From positions 5,955,501 to 6,019,500 of the forward strand of contig NZ_JALJWF010000001.1 of the NCBI RefSeq assembly GCF_024168645.1: 64,000 nucleotides of DNA, in the 5' to 3' direction. The first letter of the stretch is position 1; each line of letters starts with the position of its first letter. The notes under the pieces were generated by a model that made no database searches, was not told where the DNA came from, and saw only the letters and a program-made list of their open reading frames with translations. This document shows, piece by piece, positions 17,761 through 26,205 of this stretch. The stretch comes from Pseudomonas sp. GGS8. GTDB taxonomy: Bacteria; Pseudomonadota; Gammaproteobacteria; Pseudomonadales; Pseudomonadaceae. Both the position numbers and the translations under genes were made by a program.

Positions 17761-17940
17761 ATGCGCCAAAGGGATTTGAGGTTCACTTTTTCTGTGCTGT
17801 CAACGCAGGAGGAAGCCCTCGGTAAGCCTTATCGGCTGATGCCTGAGCTGGTCAGCTCCTCTCTTAACGCCCGGCGGAGGTATGTTCCAGTCGGACACCG
17901 AACATTGACTGATTCATGGAAGACCCGTTATGTCCGATAG
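17761..17940 (+). pseudogene. 5' stub of a vgrG gene (internal deletion)
   Basis: A strong AAGGAG site eight bases before the ATG starts a 59-codon frame beginning MRQRDLRFTFSVL. This is the typical opening of a VgrG spike protein. A second VgrG-like piece (EEALGKPYRLMPELVSS) follows almost at once, whereas intact VgrGs have about ten more residues between these motifs and several hundred afterwards. The rest of the gene is gone and the frame runs 11 bp into the lipase gene. vgrG directly before a lipase effector is the standard T6SS island order. Confidence 0.65.
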
Positions 17941-20020
17941 GCAACATCGTACCGATACCATTTGCACCTATAAGGCTGTTCAGGGAGACAAGCAGATCCG
18001 GCACTGGCTGGAGTTTCAATTGCTCGATGAGCGCAACGATCCTTTGCCTCATCAGCCTTTTCGGGCGATCAATGAGGCGACCCGCTGCCAGCTCGTTCCC
18101 GAATTCAGCGGTCAGAGCGATGCTCAAGGGGTGATCCGCCTGGAGGGCCTGCACCCGCTGGCGGTGACCCTGCTGTTGACGGCCAATCCGCTGGCAGAGG
18201 TGTTGCAAACCCGACGTCTGAGTGCGCTACGTGCTGAACTGCCGGTTTCGCCCCCCCTGGAAATCCCTTATCGCTATGACCCGCCTCCAGCGAACTTCTC
18301 CTCCATTGAGAAACAGGCCCGGTCCGATGGGCACGGTTATCACTATCTGCGCATCGGTCAATTGTGCGATCGCTTCCCGGACCTGGATCCTTGGTCAGAG
18401 CAAGACAAACTGCCGGCGTTCCATTTCCCCGACCCGAACTTCGGCGGTTTCACGGTGGCCGACGACGAACTGAACCGCCGCCATGTACTGGAGATCTGCC
18501 CCTTCCGTGCCTGGTCGCTGGTGCTGCATCACCTACCTGAATACAGCATGGCCAATGCCTATAACCTTGGACTGATGGCCAACTTGTCCTACAGCGTCGT
18601 CGCCCAGAACATGTTGAAACAGCGACCGGACACCGATCCCAGTACCGTGTCGGGTTCGGTGGACGAGTTCTTTTTCCGCCAGTGCCTGGACTTGTCGCGC
18701 ACGCCCATGATGATCGACAACAAAGGGGACCGCCTACCGGCGCTGGTGGTGGACGTCCCCTTCGACCAGCGCTACACCACGGCTGTCATGCTTGATTCGC
18801 TGACGGCCGAGCGCCCACCGGGTGGGTCGGACATCCCACAGCGCATCATCGAAAACACCCAGCTTTTCTATTGTATCAACCAGACTCAGGTGGTCGTGGC
18901 CTGGCGCGGGACCCAGGAGCCCAAGGACTGGCTGACCGATGTGATGTACCGCCCGATGCCGGCCGATGGCAGTGGCTGTGACTTGAAGTCACCGGGCACG
19001 CACCTGATTGATGTCGGCAGTGTGCATTACGGTTTTTTGCAGGCGTTCGAGGTGGCCAAGAAGCTGTTTCCCACAGATTTCAATGACATTCAGACAGCGT
19101 TAGACGATAGAAAGTTATTTATTTGCGGCCATAGCCTGGGCGGCGCCCTGGCACTGATCCACTCCGCAGAGCTGAAAGATAGCAATCCCCTGCTCTATAC
19201 CTACGGCATGCCCCGCACCTTCACCGGCAAGGCGCTGGAGAGTCTGAAGTCCGTGACGCACTTTCGCCACGTCAACGACGCGGACACCGTCACCAGCGTG
19301 CCACCCGAGGCGGCGCTGGATAACTGGCTGTACGAAGCCTTCGGCCCGCTGGGCGCTGACCTGGGCTACATCTGGTCCGTGGGTGAGCTGCTGGCCGGAA
19401 AACTGATCCGCTTTGGCGACCCCTACTGGCATCACGGGCAGATTGCCATGTTCTACCGGGCCGACCAGCATTTGGAGTCACGTGCCTCCAACAACCCTTT
19501 CGAGCGCAGTAAAGAAGGCCTGGGCGCGCCCTACTACAGCACCATTACTACCCGTTTGCTGCACCGCACACGCATCTACCTGGTACCGAGCCTGAACGAT
19601 GAATCCAACCGCTTCGCCCGTGACGAGCAGAAGACACTGATCCGCTCGCTGAACCGGGAAAGCCTGGCGCATTTCTTTCCACCACACACCAACCCCGAGC
19701 GCAGTACCGCACGCTCCAGCCCGTCGGATCACTCGATGATCAAGGCTTACCTACCCTTCCTGCACAACCAACTGCTGGAGTTGAGCGACCCCGAGCGGCC
19801 GCTGCAGCGCAAGGAGGAGCGGGCGAAGTTCGAGGAACAGATGAAAACGATGGGTATCCCCGAGGTGGAAAAGCATCGCAACGAACAGTTCCTTACCCTG
19901 CAGAAGTTGTTACCCATGACGTTGCGCATGACCGAAGACCTGGAAGGTGGCCGTGAGGCCCTGCAGCGTTTCTGCCGCAAGCGTGAATTCGGCGTGATGA
20001 TCGAGATCACCCAAGCCTGA
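17930..20020 (+). CDS. T6SS-type lipase effector, class 3 lipase fold
   Basis: 696 residues. The N-terminal region (about 20-110) looks like a transthyretin-type beta domain (LEFQLLDERNDPLPHQPF, SDAQGVIRLEGL), common at the front of T6SS toxins. The lipase core starts near residue 200. The catalytic Ser402 lies in GHSLGGA, the likely Asp452 in NDADTVTSVPP and the likely His501 in YWHHGQ, in the order of class 3 lipases. It has no signal peptide, as expected for a T6SS effector that acts on phospholipids of rival cells. A GGAAG site precedes the ATG. Genes for a small adaptor-like protein and two lipoprotein immunity proteins follow. Both VgrG and PAAR genes flanking it are stubs. Confidence 0.8.
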   Translation: MSDRQHRTDTICTYKAVQGDKQIRHWLEFQLLDERNDPLPHQPFRAINEATRCQLVPEFSGQSDAQGVIRLEGLHPLAVTLLLTANPLAEVLQTRRLSALRAELPVSPPLEIPYRYDPPPANFSSIEKQARSDGHGYHYLRIGQLCDRFPDLDPWSEQDKLPAFHFPDPNFGGFTVADDELNRRHVLEICPFRAWSLVLHHLPEYSMANAYNLGLMANLSYSVVAQNMLKQRPDTDPSTVSGSVDEFFFRQCLDLSRTPMMIDNKGDRLPALVVDVPFDQRYTTAVMLDSLTAERPPGGSDIPQRIIENTQLFYCINQTQVVVAWRGTQEPKDWLTDVMYRPMPADGSGCDLKSPGTHLIDVGSVHYGFLQAFEVAKKLFPTDFNDIQTALDDRKLFICGHSLGGALALIHSAELKDSNPLLYTYGMPRTFTGKALESLKSVTHFRHVNDADTVTSVPPEAALDNWLYEAFGPLGADLGYIWSVGELLAGKLIRFGDPYWHHGQIAMFYRADQHLESRASNNPFERSKEGLGAPYYSTITTRLLHRTRIYLVPSLNDESNRFARDEQKTLIRSLNRESLAHFFPPHTNPERSTARSSPSDHSMIKAYLPFLHNQLLELSDPERPLQRKEERAKFEEQMKTMGIPEVEKHRNEQFLTLQKLLPMTLRMTEDLEGGREALQRFCRKREFGVMIEITQA

Positions 20021-20082
20021 ACCACCGCTCCGGGATGCCACAGCCCGCCAAACACATCGGCCATAGGGGAAGACGTGAAACC

Positions 20083-20325
20083 ATGAACATTCTGATCCAC
20101 CCCGCGCAGTTTCCAATGCAACACGTGAGCTATCGGACTGTCGAGGAAAGCGGGGGCGCCCTCCCCTTCGTCCGCTACCGTGTCACCACCCGAGAACGGA
20201 CGGTGTACGAGGGCACGACCAATTGTGAGGGGCACACCCAATCCATCACTACCCGTTACCCGGACGCGGTGACCATCGACTTTCCCGACGCGCTGCCAAC
20301 CATTACGGAGGAACACAGAACATGA
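20083..20325 (+). CDS. small transthyretin-like protein of the effector operon
   Basis: 80 residues from the ATG at 20083; codons before it have no ribosome site. The sequence has the pattern of a TTR-like beta domain found in VgrG tails and T6SS toxins: PFVRYRVTTRERTVYEGTTN, then EGHTQSITTRYPDAVTIDFP. The stop overlaps the immunity gene start (ATGA), so the two are coupled. C-terminal remnants of a related copy recur at 21097 and 21934. Possibly an adaptor or loading domain for the lipase; this is inference. Confidence 0.65.
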   Translation: MNILIHPAQFPMQHVSYRTVEESGGALPFVRYRVTTRERTVYEGTTNCEGHTQSITTRYPDAVTIDFPDALPTITEEHRT

Positions 20326-21101
20326 AGGCTCCCCTAAGCCGCACGAGCGGCGCTCTGTTGCTACTGTTCAGCCTCAGCGGTTGCGCCCAGAACCAGGCCT
20401 TGTCGCCGCCACCGGGTGGTGAGCAGGTCAGCATGACGGTGAAGGTCCCGCAGAATCTCGCCGCGGAACCCATGCGGGTGATGTACCGCTCGGAGAAATG
20501 CCCAATCAAGCGCTCCGGGCCGGACTGGACCAGTTATGAAGAGGACGGCTACCTGGCCACCACGGTCCAGCCGCAACGGCAGGGGCAGAGCGATCTGTAT
20601 GAGGCGAAGCTGCCCATCAATGGCGGGAGCAGCTGCCAGTGGCAGTTGAGCAATGTCACCTTTGGCGTCACCTACGCCAACACGACGCACTTCGGGGAGA
20701 ACGTTAAAGCCGGCCCTGGCGGGGGGGTTATCGTGATGTTCGATCAGCACCTGCCACAACGACGTTCTGCTTTTGAGCCGACGATAAAGGTCAGCGGTGA
20801 CGTGCTGATCAGGCAGGACTACTACCCTTGGGTTAGCGAGCATTTCATTGGCGGGCATAAAAAGCTCGCTTGGCTAATCGGTGAGGGTGAAATGTATTCG
20901 TATTATCGCGCCCCAACTGCCCGAAAGGTGGCGTTCGAGCCCCTGCTGCATGCCGACTACGTGGTTTACTCGGTGGCGCCGAAGGTGCAGAAAGAGGGCA
21001 ATCACACCCAAGTCACCTACCCCGATGGCAGTGTTACAGCGACTGGTAGTAAGCCAAGCTTCAAGAAGCTGCAAGCCATTCGCCTGGGGCAATCACGATG
21101 A
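20322..21101 (+). CDS. lipoprotein immunity protein, copy 1
   Basis: 259 residues. A signal peptide ends in the lipobox LSGC with the lipidated Cys at 21. The mature part contains PPGGEQVSMTVKVPQNLAAE, a cysteine-containing central domain (SEKCPIKRSGPDW, GSSCQW) and FGVTYANTTHFGENVK. T6SS phospholipase effectors are usually paired with periplasmic or lipoprotein inhibitors, so this is the likely immunity protein of the lipase. It lies in the same operon, overlapping the preceding gene by 4 bp. It is nearly identical to the next gene through the middle, and less so at the C-terminus. Confidence 0.75.
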   Translation: MKAPLSRTSGALLLLFSLSGCAQNQALSPPPGGEQVSMTVKVPQNLAAEPMRVMYRSEKCPIKRSGPDWTSYEEDGYLATTVQPQRQGQSDLYEAKLPINGGSSCQWQLSNVTFGVTYANTTHFGENVKAGPGGGVIVMFDQHLPQRRSAFEPTIKVSGDVLIRQDYYPWVSEHFIGGHKKLAWLIGEGEMYSYYRAPTARKVAFEPLLHADYVVYSVAPKVQKEGNHTQVTYPDGSVTATGSKPSFKKLQAIRLGQSR

Positions 21102-21165
21102 GTACCCGCACGCGATGACCATCGAGTGTCCAGACTCACTGCCCGCCACCACGGTGGAAGTATGA
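21097..21165 (+). pseudogene. C-terminal remnant of the TTR-like gene, copy 1
   Basis: The frame reads DEYPHAMTIECPDSLPATT and ends in TGA, matching the tail of the gene at 20083 (RYPDAVTIDFPDALPTIT). Its TGA overlaps the ATG of immunity copy 2 in the same ATGA manner. It shows that a second TTR-like gene once stood between the two immunity genes. Confidence 0.65.
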
Positions 21166-21938
21166 ACGCGTTCATCAGCGGCACTACCGCTGGCCTGCTG
21201 CTGTTCAGTCTCGGCGGTTGTGCCCTCAATCGGGGCTTTTCGCCGCCGCCGGGTGGCGAGCAGGTCAGCATGACGGTGAAAGTCCCCCAGAATCTCGCCG
21301 CGGAACCCATGCAGGTGATATACCGCTCGGAGAAATGCCCAATCAAGCGCTCCGGGCCGGACTGGTCCAGTTATGAAGAGGACGGCTACCTGGCCACCAC
21401 GGTCCAGCCGCAACGGCAGGGGCAGAGCGACGTGTATGAGGCGAAGCTACCGATCAATGGCGGTAGCAGTTGCCAGTGGCAGCTGAGTAATGTGACCTTT
21501 GGCGTCACCTACGCCAACACGACGCACTTCGGGGAGAACGTTAAAGCCGGCCCTGGCGGGGGGGTTATCGTGATGTTCGATCAGCATCTGCCACAACAAC
21601 GTTCTGCTTTTGAGCCGACGATAAAGGTCAGCGGTGACGTGCTGATCAGGCAGGACTACTACCCTTGGGTTAGCGAGCATTTCATTGGCGGACATGAAAA
21701 GCTCGCTTGGCTAGTCGGTGAGGGTGAAATCTATTCGTATTATCGCGTCAAAAATGCCCGAAAGGTGGCGTTCGAGCCCCTGCTGCATGCCGACTACGTG
21801 GTTTACTCGGTGGGGCCGAAGGTGAAGAAAGAAGGCAATCACAACCAGTTCACCTACTCCGATGGCAGTGTTGTGGTGGGTGGCAGTGACCCAAGCTTCG
21901 AGAAGCTGCAAGCCATTCGCCTGGGGCAATCACGATGA
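21162..21938 (+). CDS. lipoprotein immunity protein, copy 2
   Basis: 258 residues from the ATG at 21162. The signal peptide ends in LGGC with the lipidated Cys at 20. The middle of the protein and its DNA are almost identical to copy 1; differences cluster in the signal peptide and the last third (IYSYYRVKNARK, VVGGSDPSFEK versus copy 1). Divergence at those positions may adjust partner specificity or simply reflect drift. It is translationally coupled to the TTR-like remnant in front. Confidence 0.75.
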   Translation: MNAFISGTTAGLLLFSLGGCALNRGFSPPPGGEQVSMTVKVPQNLAAEPMQVIYRSEKCPIKRSGPDWSSYEEDGYLATTVQPQRQGQSDVYEAKLPINGGSSCQWQLSNVTFGVTYANTTHFGENVKAGPGGGVIVMFDQHLPQQRSAFEPTIKVSGDVLIRQDYYPWVSEHFIGGHEKLAWLVGEGEIYSYYRVKNARKVAFEPLLHADYVVYSVGPKVKKEGNHNQFTYSDGSVVVGGSDPSFEKLQAIRLGQSR

Positions 21939-22002
21939 GTACCCGCACGCGATGACCATCGAGTGTCCAGACTCACTGCCCGCCACCACGGTGGAAGTAT
22001 GA
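21934..22002 (+). pseudogene. C-terminal remnant of the TTR-like gene, copy 2
   Basis: Same sequence as 21097-21165, shifted by 837 bp. It ends at TGA overlapping an ATG that would start a third lipoprotein gene, but after four codons (MNAL) the frame joins unrelated sequence and the PAAR stub begins. Confidence 0.65.
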
Positions 22003-22012
22003 ACGCACTCAT

Positions 22013-22180
22013 CGACAGGGCGACCCGGTGAACTGTCCGATTCCCGGTCACGGTCGGACGGTGATTGTCGAGGGGCACCCAACGTTTCGCGACAATGGTG
22101 TGCCGGTCGCCTTTCACGGGCACCGCTGCGCATGCGGTTGCACGTTGATTTCGTCACTGCCAGAAGCAGGCGCAAGCTAG
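22013..22180 (+). pseudogene. 3' stub of a PAAR-domain spike gene
   Basis: In the frame ending at TAG 22178-22180 the sequence reads RQGDPVNCPIPGHG, then IVEGHPTFRDNGVPVAFHGHRCACGC and LISSLPEAG. This is the second half of a PAAR protein, including its Cys and His metal-binding residues. No start codon or first half is present; the breakpoint is near 22013. PAAR genes commonly accompany vgrG and effectors, so this closes the original T6SS island. Confidence 0.75.
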
Positions 22181-22287
22181 CCATGCCGGTCCGACTGGAT
22201 CAACTCCGGCCCTTGGCGTTAGGCATACCGCTGGCGCCAAGGCGTGATTCAGCGTGCGCTTGAGGTCGCTTTATAACCAAAACCAAC

Positions 22288-22305
22288 TTTACCCTTAAAG
22301 GTAAA
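22288..22305. promoter_or_regulatory. palindromic operator candidate before the PapB-type gene
   Basis: TTTACCCTTAAAGGTAAA is an inverted repeat with one mismatch, 32 bp before the GTG at 22337. A related half-site word (TTTACCGTAAA) occurs at the gene's 3' end near 22575. PapB-type proteins bind AT-rich repeats near their own promoters. Autoregulation is inferred. Confidence 0.45.
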
Positions 22306-22336
22306 ATCTATTGTCTAATATATCTGGTGGATATTT

Positions 22337-22591
22337 GTGGTTAAGGCAATTCTGAGGCTAGTTCCGGGCAACGTCGATCCTCGCCATTTCGAGCTTCTGT
22401 TGAGCGGTACGACTATCCGCACTCCCGCATTGATCGAGGCGTTGCGCGACCATCTTGTAAATGGCTTGACGGCGAGCAGTGCGTTGATAAAGCACGACGT
22501 GAAAATGAATCAGTTTTGGCGACGGCTGGAGGTGATTCGTGAGGAAGACAAACGGGCTCAAGAACTGAGTTCATTTTACCGTAAAGGATAA
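22337..22591 (+). CDS. PapB/FocB-type transcriptional regulator
   Basis: 84 residues. The core matches the PapB family: PGNVDPRHFELLL, then ALIEALRDHLVNGLTASSAL, an HTH-like step, then VKMNQFWRRLEVI. These proteins regulate fimbrial and island genes and often act near DNA adenine methylation sites. The start is GTG. A palindrome lies upstream. The next gene is a truncated adenine methylase in the opposite direction. Confidence 0.75.
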   Translation: MVKAILRLVPGNVDPRHFELLLSGTTIRTPALIEALRDHLVNGLTASSALIKHDVKMNQFWRRLEVIREEDKRAQELSSFYRKG

Positions 22592-22805
22592 AGCTGTTCG
22601 CCAATCTCCGGTCATGAATGTCCACCATACCGCCCTCACTGTCGGCGGTGATGATCACGAAGCCGACATGTTCGTCCGATCTGGTTCGTACCTTGGACGA
22701 AGCCTGCCCCGTATAGGCAGGGCAAATCGTCTCTTCGATCAAAGCGGTCGAGGCAAGCCGGGGATATTCCTGGCGATGTGTTGTCCGTGGCTATTCAATG
22801 GGTGA

Positions 22806-23459
22806 TCAAAACAACCCGCCCAACGCGGACGGTTCCCAGTTCATGATCACCAGTTCACCACTCACCTCGGCCCTCCCCTGCCGCTGATTGGTGTTGGTGT
22901 AACGGATGTCCAAGGTCTCGAAATGAAAGCCCTCGAACACCCGCCGGATGTCCGGGTGATCATTGATGCTGACCATGACCATGACCTTGCCTTTGCAGCG
23001 GCGCATGAAGTCGGCCATCCGCTCATAGTTCTCAAACGGAAAGTCCACCCCATAGCCAGCGGTTTGCCAGTAAGGCGGGTCCATGTAGTGGAAGGTCTGG
23101 GCACGGTCGTAGCGTTCGGCACACTCCAACCAGGGCAGGTTTTCGACGTAGGTGCCGGACAGGCGCTGCCAGGCAGCCGAGAGGTTCTCTTCGATCCGCA
23201 GCAGGTTGATGGCCGGGCCAGTGGTGGCGGTACCGAATGTCTGCCCGGTGACCTTACCAGCGAAGGCATGGTGCTGCAGGTAGAAGAATCGGGCGGCGCG
23301 CTGGATGTCGGTGAGGGTTTCGGGGCGGGTCATCTTCTGCCACTCGAACACCTGGCGCGAACTGAGTGCCCATTTGAACTGGCGCACGAACTCTTCGAGG
23401 TGGTTCTGCACGACGCGATAAAGCGTCACCAGGTCGCCGTTGATGTCGTCGAGGACTTC
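22806..23459 (-). pseudogene. DNA adenine methylase, N-terminus missing
   Basis: The frame starts without a start codon, directly at the integrase stop (reading IEVLDDINGDLVTLYR), and runs to 22806. The catalytic motif DPPY lies at residues 117-120 counted from the internal ACG/ATG region, with flanking HYM and YWQTAGYG. D12-class adenine methylases begin with a SAM-binding GGGG-type loop about 40-60 residues before NDING; that part is absent. The breakpoint coincides with the 3' end of the integrase gene at 23458, so recombination or deletion cut the gene. Likely inactive. Confidence 0.75.
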
Positions 23460-24741
23460 AATAGGTCAGTAAACAAGCTGAACCTAAACTGGTAGCCTCC
23501 CTACTGTCCTGTGCTTCCTGCATGCCACACACATATCGTGACCATTGATCCATTAACATTTGACGCTTCCCGAACAGATCTCCACGGCGATAAGCAGCCT
23601 CAACCGCATTCGCTACTGTATGTGCAAGCGCCTGTTCGCAGACCTCTCGAGGATAGTGGGTGACCTCACTCGCCCAATCCCTAAAAGTCGAGCGGAATCC
23701 ATGCGTCGTGAGATCGTTGCGCTTCATTCGACGCAACACCATCAACATCGCCATATTGCTCAGCGGCCTCCCTTTTCGAGCACCAGGAAACAGATGATTG
23801 TTCCCTTCTACGCGAGGAAGACCAATCAGTAGATCCAATGCTGGTTTCGACAGCGGAACCCGGTGCTCTTTCCCTGCTTTCATCCGCGACGCTGGAATGG
23901 TCCATATCCCTGCAACGAGATCAATCTCTGCCCACGTAGATAAGAGTACTTCGCTGGTTCGGCAGGCAGTCAGGATAGTGAAGCACAGGGCCTTAGAACT
24001 CAGATCTTCTGCTTTCTCAAGAGTCGCCACGAACGTAGGGAGCTCAGTCCATGGGATTGCTACGTGATGTTTTACAGCACGCACTTTTTGGCGAGGAGGC
24101 AAAAGCTTGTCCAAGTGTCCTCGCCATCGAGCGGGATTTTCGCCTGCGCGTAGGTCTCGAGCCCTTGCTGCGTCGAGGACAAGTTCGATACGGTTTCGCA
24201 AACGGCTAGCGGTTTCGGGCTTTTCTGTCCAAATCGGCTTGAGGATTTTCAGCACATGTTCAATGCCTATCTCCTGGGTGGGAAGATCGCCTATGATCTT
24301 GAACGCATAAGTAGTCAGTGTGTTCTTCCACTGTTGGGCGTGCTTGGCATTTTTCCAGCCCGCCTTATGGGCAGCGATGTAATCAAGAGCAACCTCCTTA
24401 AAGGTTATTGGTTTGGTCGGGGTTTCGCGCTCCGATAGAAACGTGGCTTCTTTTTCCAGCCTTTTCCTCTCCAACACCTCATCTCGACTCGCAATTGGAT
24501 CGACTCCAAATCTACTCAGCCTTCTAGCATCAGATGCTTTTTCCCGAGCTGCCGCGAGACTTGTCTCTGGATGCTTTCCCAAGCCCATATATCGACTCTT
24601 TCCTGATAGCTTATAGCGGAAAAGCCAACTTGCACCGCCGGTAGGGCCAACTCTCAGATACAACCCATCTCCGTCATTGGTCATGCCAGGCAAGCCAGTT
24701 CTGACTATTTTCTCCACCGCCTTTGTCGTAAGTGATGCCAT
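23458..24741 (-). CDS. int: P4-type tyrosine integrase
   Basis: 427 residues. The N-terminal DUF4102 arm-binding domain (LPGMTNDGDGLYLRVGPTG, LGKHPETSLAAARE) is followed by a core-binding domain (about 110-205) and the catalytic domain. The catalytic residues are R261 (ACRTSEVL), H347 and R350 (HGFRSTFRDWA), H374 (ALAHTV) and Y384 (EAAYRRGD). It integrates and excises a genomic island, typically at a tRNA end. It is transcribed leftward, so the attachment site should lie just to its right, but no tRNA end is recognisable there. Its last residues (SACLLTY) may be altered by fusion to the methylase remnant. Confidence 0.92.
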   Translation of the reverse strand: MASLTTKAVEKIVRTGLPGMTNDGDGLYLRVGPTGGASWLFRYKLSGKSRYMGLGKHPETSLAAAREKASDARRLSRFGVDPIASRDEVLERKRLEKEATFLSERETPTKPITFKEVALDYIAAHKAGWKNAKHAQQWKNTLTTYAFKIIGDLPTQEIGIEHVLKILKPIWTEKPETASRLRNRIELVLDAARARDLRAGENPARWRGHLDKLLPPRQKVRAVKHHVAIPWTELPTFVATLEKAEDLSSKALCFTILTACRTSEVLLSTWAEIDLVAGIWTIPASRMKAGKEHRVPLSKPALDLLIGLPRVEGNNHLFPGARKGRPLSNMAMLMVLRRMKRNDLTTHGFRSTFRDWASEVTHYPREVCEQALAHTVANAVEAAYRRGDLFGKRQMLMDQWSRYVCGMQEAQDSREATSLGSACLLTY

Positions 24742-24785
24742 GCGTCACCTCATCTTTTTAAGGACGATGACCTAATCTAAATCAG

Positions 24786-24811
24786 CTCCAGCCCACACTC
24801 CAGCCCACACC
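24786..24811. repeat. two direct repeats upstream of int
   Basis: CTCCAGCCCACA occurs twice in tandem, 45 bp before the integrase start. Short direct repeats at this position are typical integrase arm-binding sites. Confidence 0.5.
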
Positions 24812-25160
24812 TTGGACGATGGCTTTCGGTAGTATCCATTGGAACACAAAAGACAAAAAATCAAATATCTACATGTTTAATAAGGACTTTTTAGTAAACA
24901 GCCAGACGGCAATAGAACTAAAAATACGTCAAAATAGCGGACATCGCCTCCGCCATCTTATGTACGACAAAGCCCTGATTATTTAGGGCTTTGTCGTTTC
25001 TGGGGTTTGGCTTCTGATCAGCCGACCTCAACGAGTTACAAAACTTTTTGGTAACCGTTACAAAACTTTCCTGATTTCCCCTACCCCTGGCGCCCAGCCG
25101 GCCGTAAAAAATCCTTCATCGAACCTGGCGCTACGCTGACCTCGTAACCGAGGACTCGCT
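24812..25160. other. intergenic region to the right of the integrase
   Basis: No gene. It is AT-rich to 24930, then returns to chromosomal composition, so the island edge probably lies here. The segment CGCCTCCGCCAT near 24935 faintly resembles a tmRNA 3' end, but not enough to call an att site. Confidence 0.35.
24964..24997. terminator. bidirectional terminator
   Basis: A 13-bp perfect stem, ACGACAAAGCCCT and AGGGCTTTGTCGT, with an 8-base A/T-rich loop, typical of Pseudomonas intrinsic terminators. Confidence 0.75.
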
Positions 25161-25523
25161 ATGCCAAATTCAGTACTCCCTTCCCTACTTTTCAAAATCA
25201 ACGAAAACCAGCTTTCCCTCGAGGCGGCCGTCATGGAGCTTTCCAACTGGGTCGAACAACGCGGCTCGGTCGACGTCGCCGACAAGGTGCGGGGTGCCCT
25301 AGATACGATCGACAAGAACGAGGAGGTCCTGATGACACCGGAGTGTCCTGCTCACGTTTATCAAAGGCAGTCTTTACATCCTCCAGTGCCGCTCATGGTT
25401 GGACGTTTGCACCGAACATCGTGCACGTTGGGGAATGGAAATTGCTTTGATCCATCTACCTCTTGCTGTATCCCGCCGCAGCGCTTACACCACACGGAGC
25501 CATTCAAAATGGACCAGCTCTGA
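25161..25523 (+). CDS. small hypothetical protein, altered C-terminus
   Basis: The first 56 residues (SLLFKINENQLSLEAAV, SNWVEQRGSVDVADK, RGALDTIDKNEE) form a helical domain I recall as a small Pseudomonas hypothetical protein of 60-70 residues. After that the frame runs on through low-quality, cysteine-rich sequence to 120 residues, which looks non-coding. The 3' end was probably exchanged by rearrangement. No function known. Confidence 0.5.
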   Translation: MPNSVLPSLLFKINENQLSLEAAVMELSNWVEQRGSVDVADKVRGALDTIDKNEEVLMTPECPAHVYQRQSLHPPVPLMVGRLHRTSCTLGNGNCFDPSTSCCIPPQRLHHTEPFKMDQL

Positions 25524-25834
25524 TGCAAAGCAAGGATCTTATCTAGAGTTGTCACTCTGCTGACACCTGTACAAAACATGTACAAAATATACTAGACCAT
25601 GGGTTCCTGCGTTCAAGACCAGCCGGAGGAAATAGCGAGTGGGGCCTATACAACCAACAAGCTCGGTTGCTCATAAGCGCATCGCACCGCTCATATCCGC
25701 TACACGTTGCTTGACTTTTGAAGATCGCCGTCTAGCCTCTATTAGGATTAAACAAAACCATAGTAAATGTGGTTAATTTAGCTTTAATGGATAGATTCAG
25801 TCGTCACTCCTAATGGAATAAGGAGTTCATCAAA
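25524..25834. other. intergenic, no gene seen
   Basis: AT content rises steadily towards 25800. It contains a possible promoter for the gene at 25835 but no frame I can support. Confidence 0.35.
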
Positions 25835-26136
25835 TTGCCCACCGACTCCAAAAATTCAACCATATATTCATCGAAAACGTACGATGACTTTCTAACTGCG
25901 CGCGATCAACCGATCATGCATAAGTACACTTTTAATCAGCACAAGCTAAAACCAAGAACAAGCTCCTCAACGAAAAACAAGATACCAAACTCCTTCCTGG
26001 TAACAAATTACAGTCAACCAAGACCATTAAGGAATTCGATACACTTACTGGCGAACACTTAAAAAACATACCTGAAAGGGCATCAACAATAATTAACAGA
26101 ATCTATCAAAAAGGAGTAATCGCAGACAACATATAA
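25835..26136 (+). pseudogene. frameshifted AT-rich hypothetical gene
   Basis: An AAGGAG site precedes a TTG start at 25835. The frame reads TYDDFLTARDQPIMHKYTF, then degenerates. In another frame the sequence continues coherently (KNKLLNEKQDTKLLPG, then STKTIKEFDTLTGEHLKNI) and ends at TAA 26134-26136. The switch occurs near 25940-25950. The parts together would give a helical protein of about 100 residues. It directly precedes the aegerolysin gene, is equally AT-rich, and may have been its partner. No family recognised. Confidence 0.5.
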
Positions 26137-26205
26137 AACAGACGGAGCAAAACCCAAACTAACTATTGCAGGCGCAATGTTAACTCAATAAAAGGAATTA
26201 TACCG

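Larger units (their letters stand above)
20331..22005 (+). repeat. 837-bp tandem duplication (immunity gene plus TTR-like tail)
   Basis: Bases around 21091-21168 recur at 21928-22005, an exact offset of 837 bp. The same offset, give or take one or two bases, aligns the two lipoprotein genes from their signal peptides onward. Each unit is a lipoprotein gene followed by the last about 70 bp of a TTR-like gene. The left edge of the repeat is blurred within the signal-peptide coding region. Confidence 0.8.

Noticed and set aside
24930..25000. tmRNA or tRNA end as att site beside the integrase
   Set aside because: Only a short CGCCTCC-like word matches; no T-arm or acceptor pairing could be drawn.
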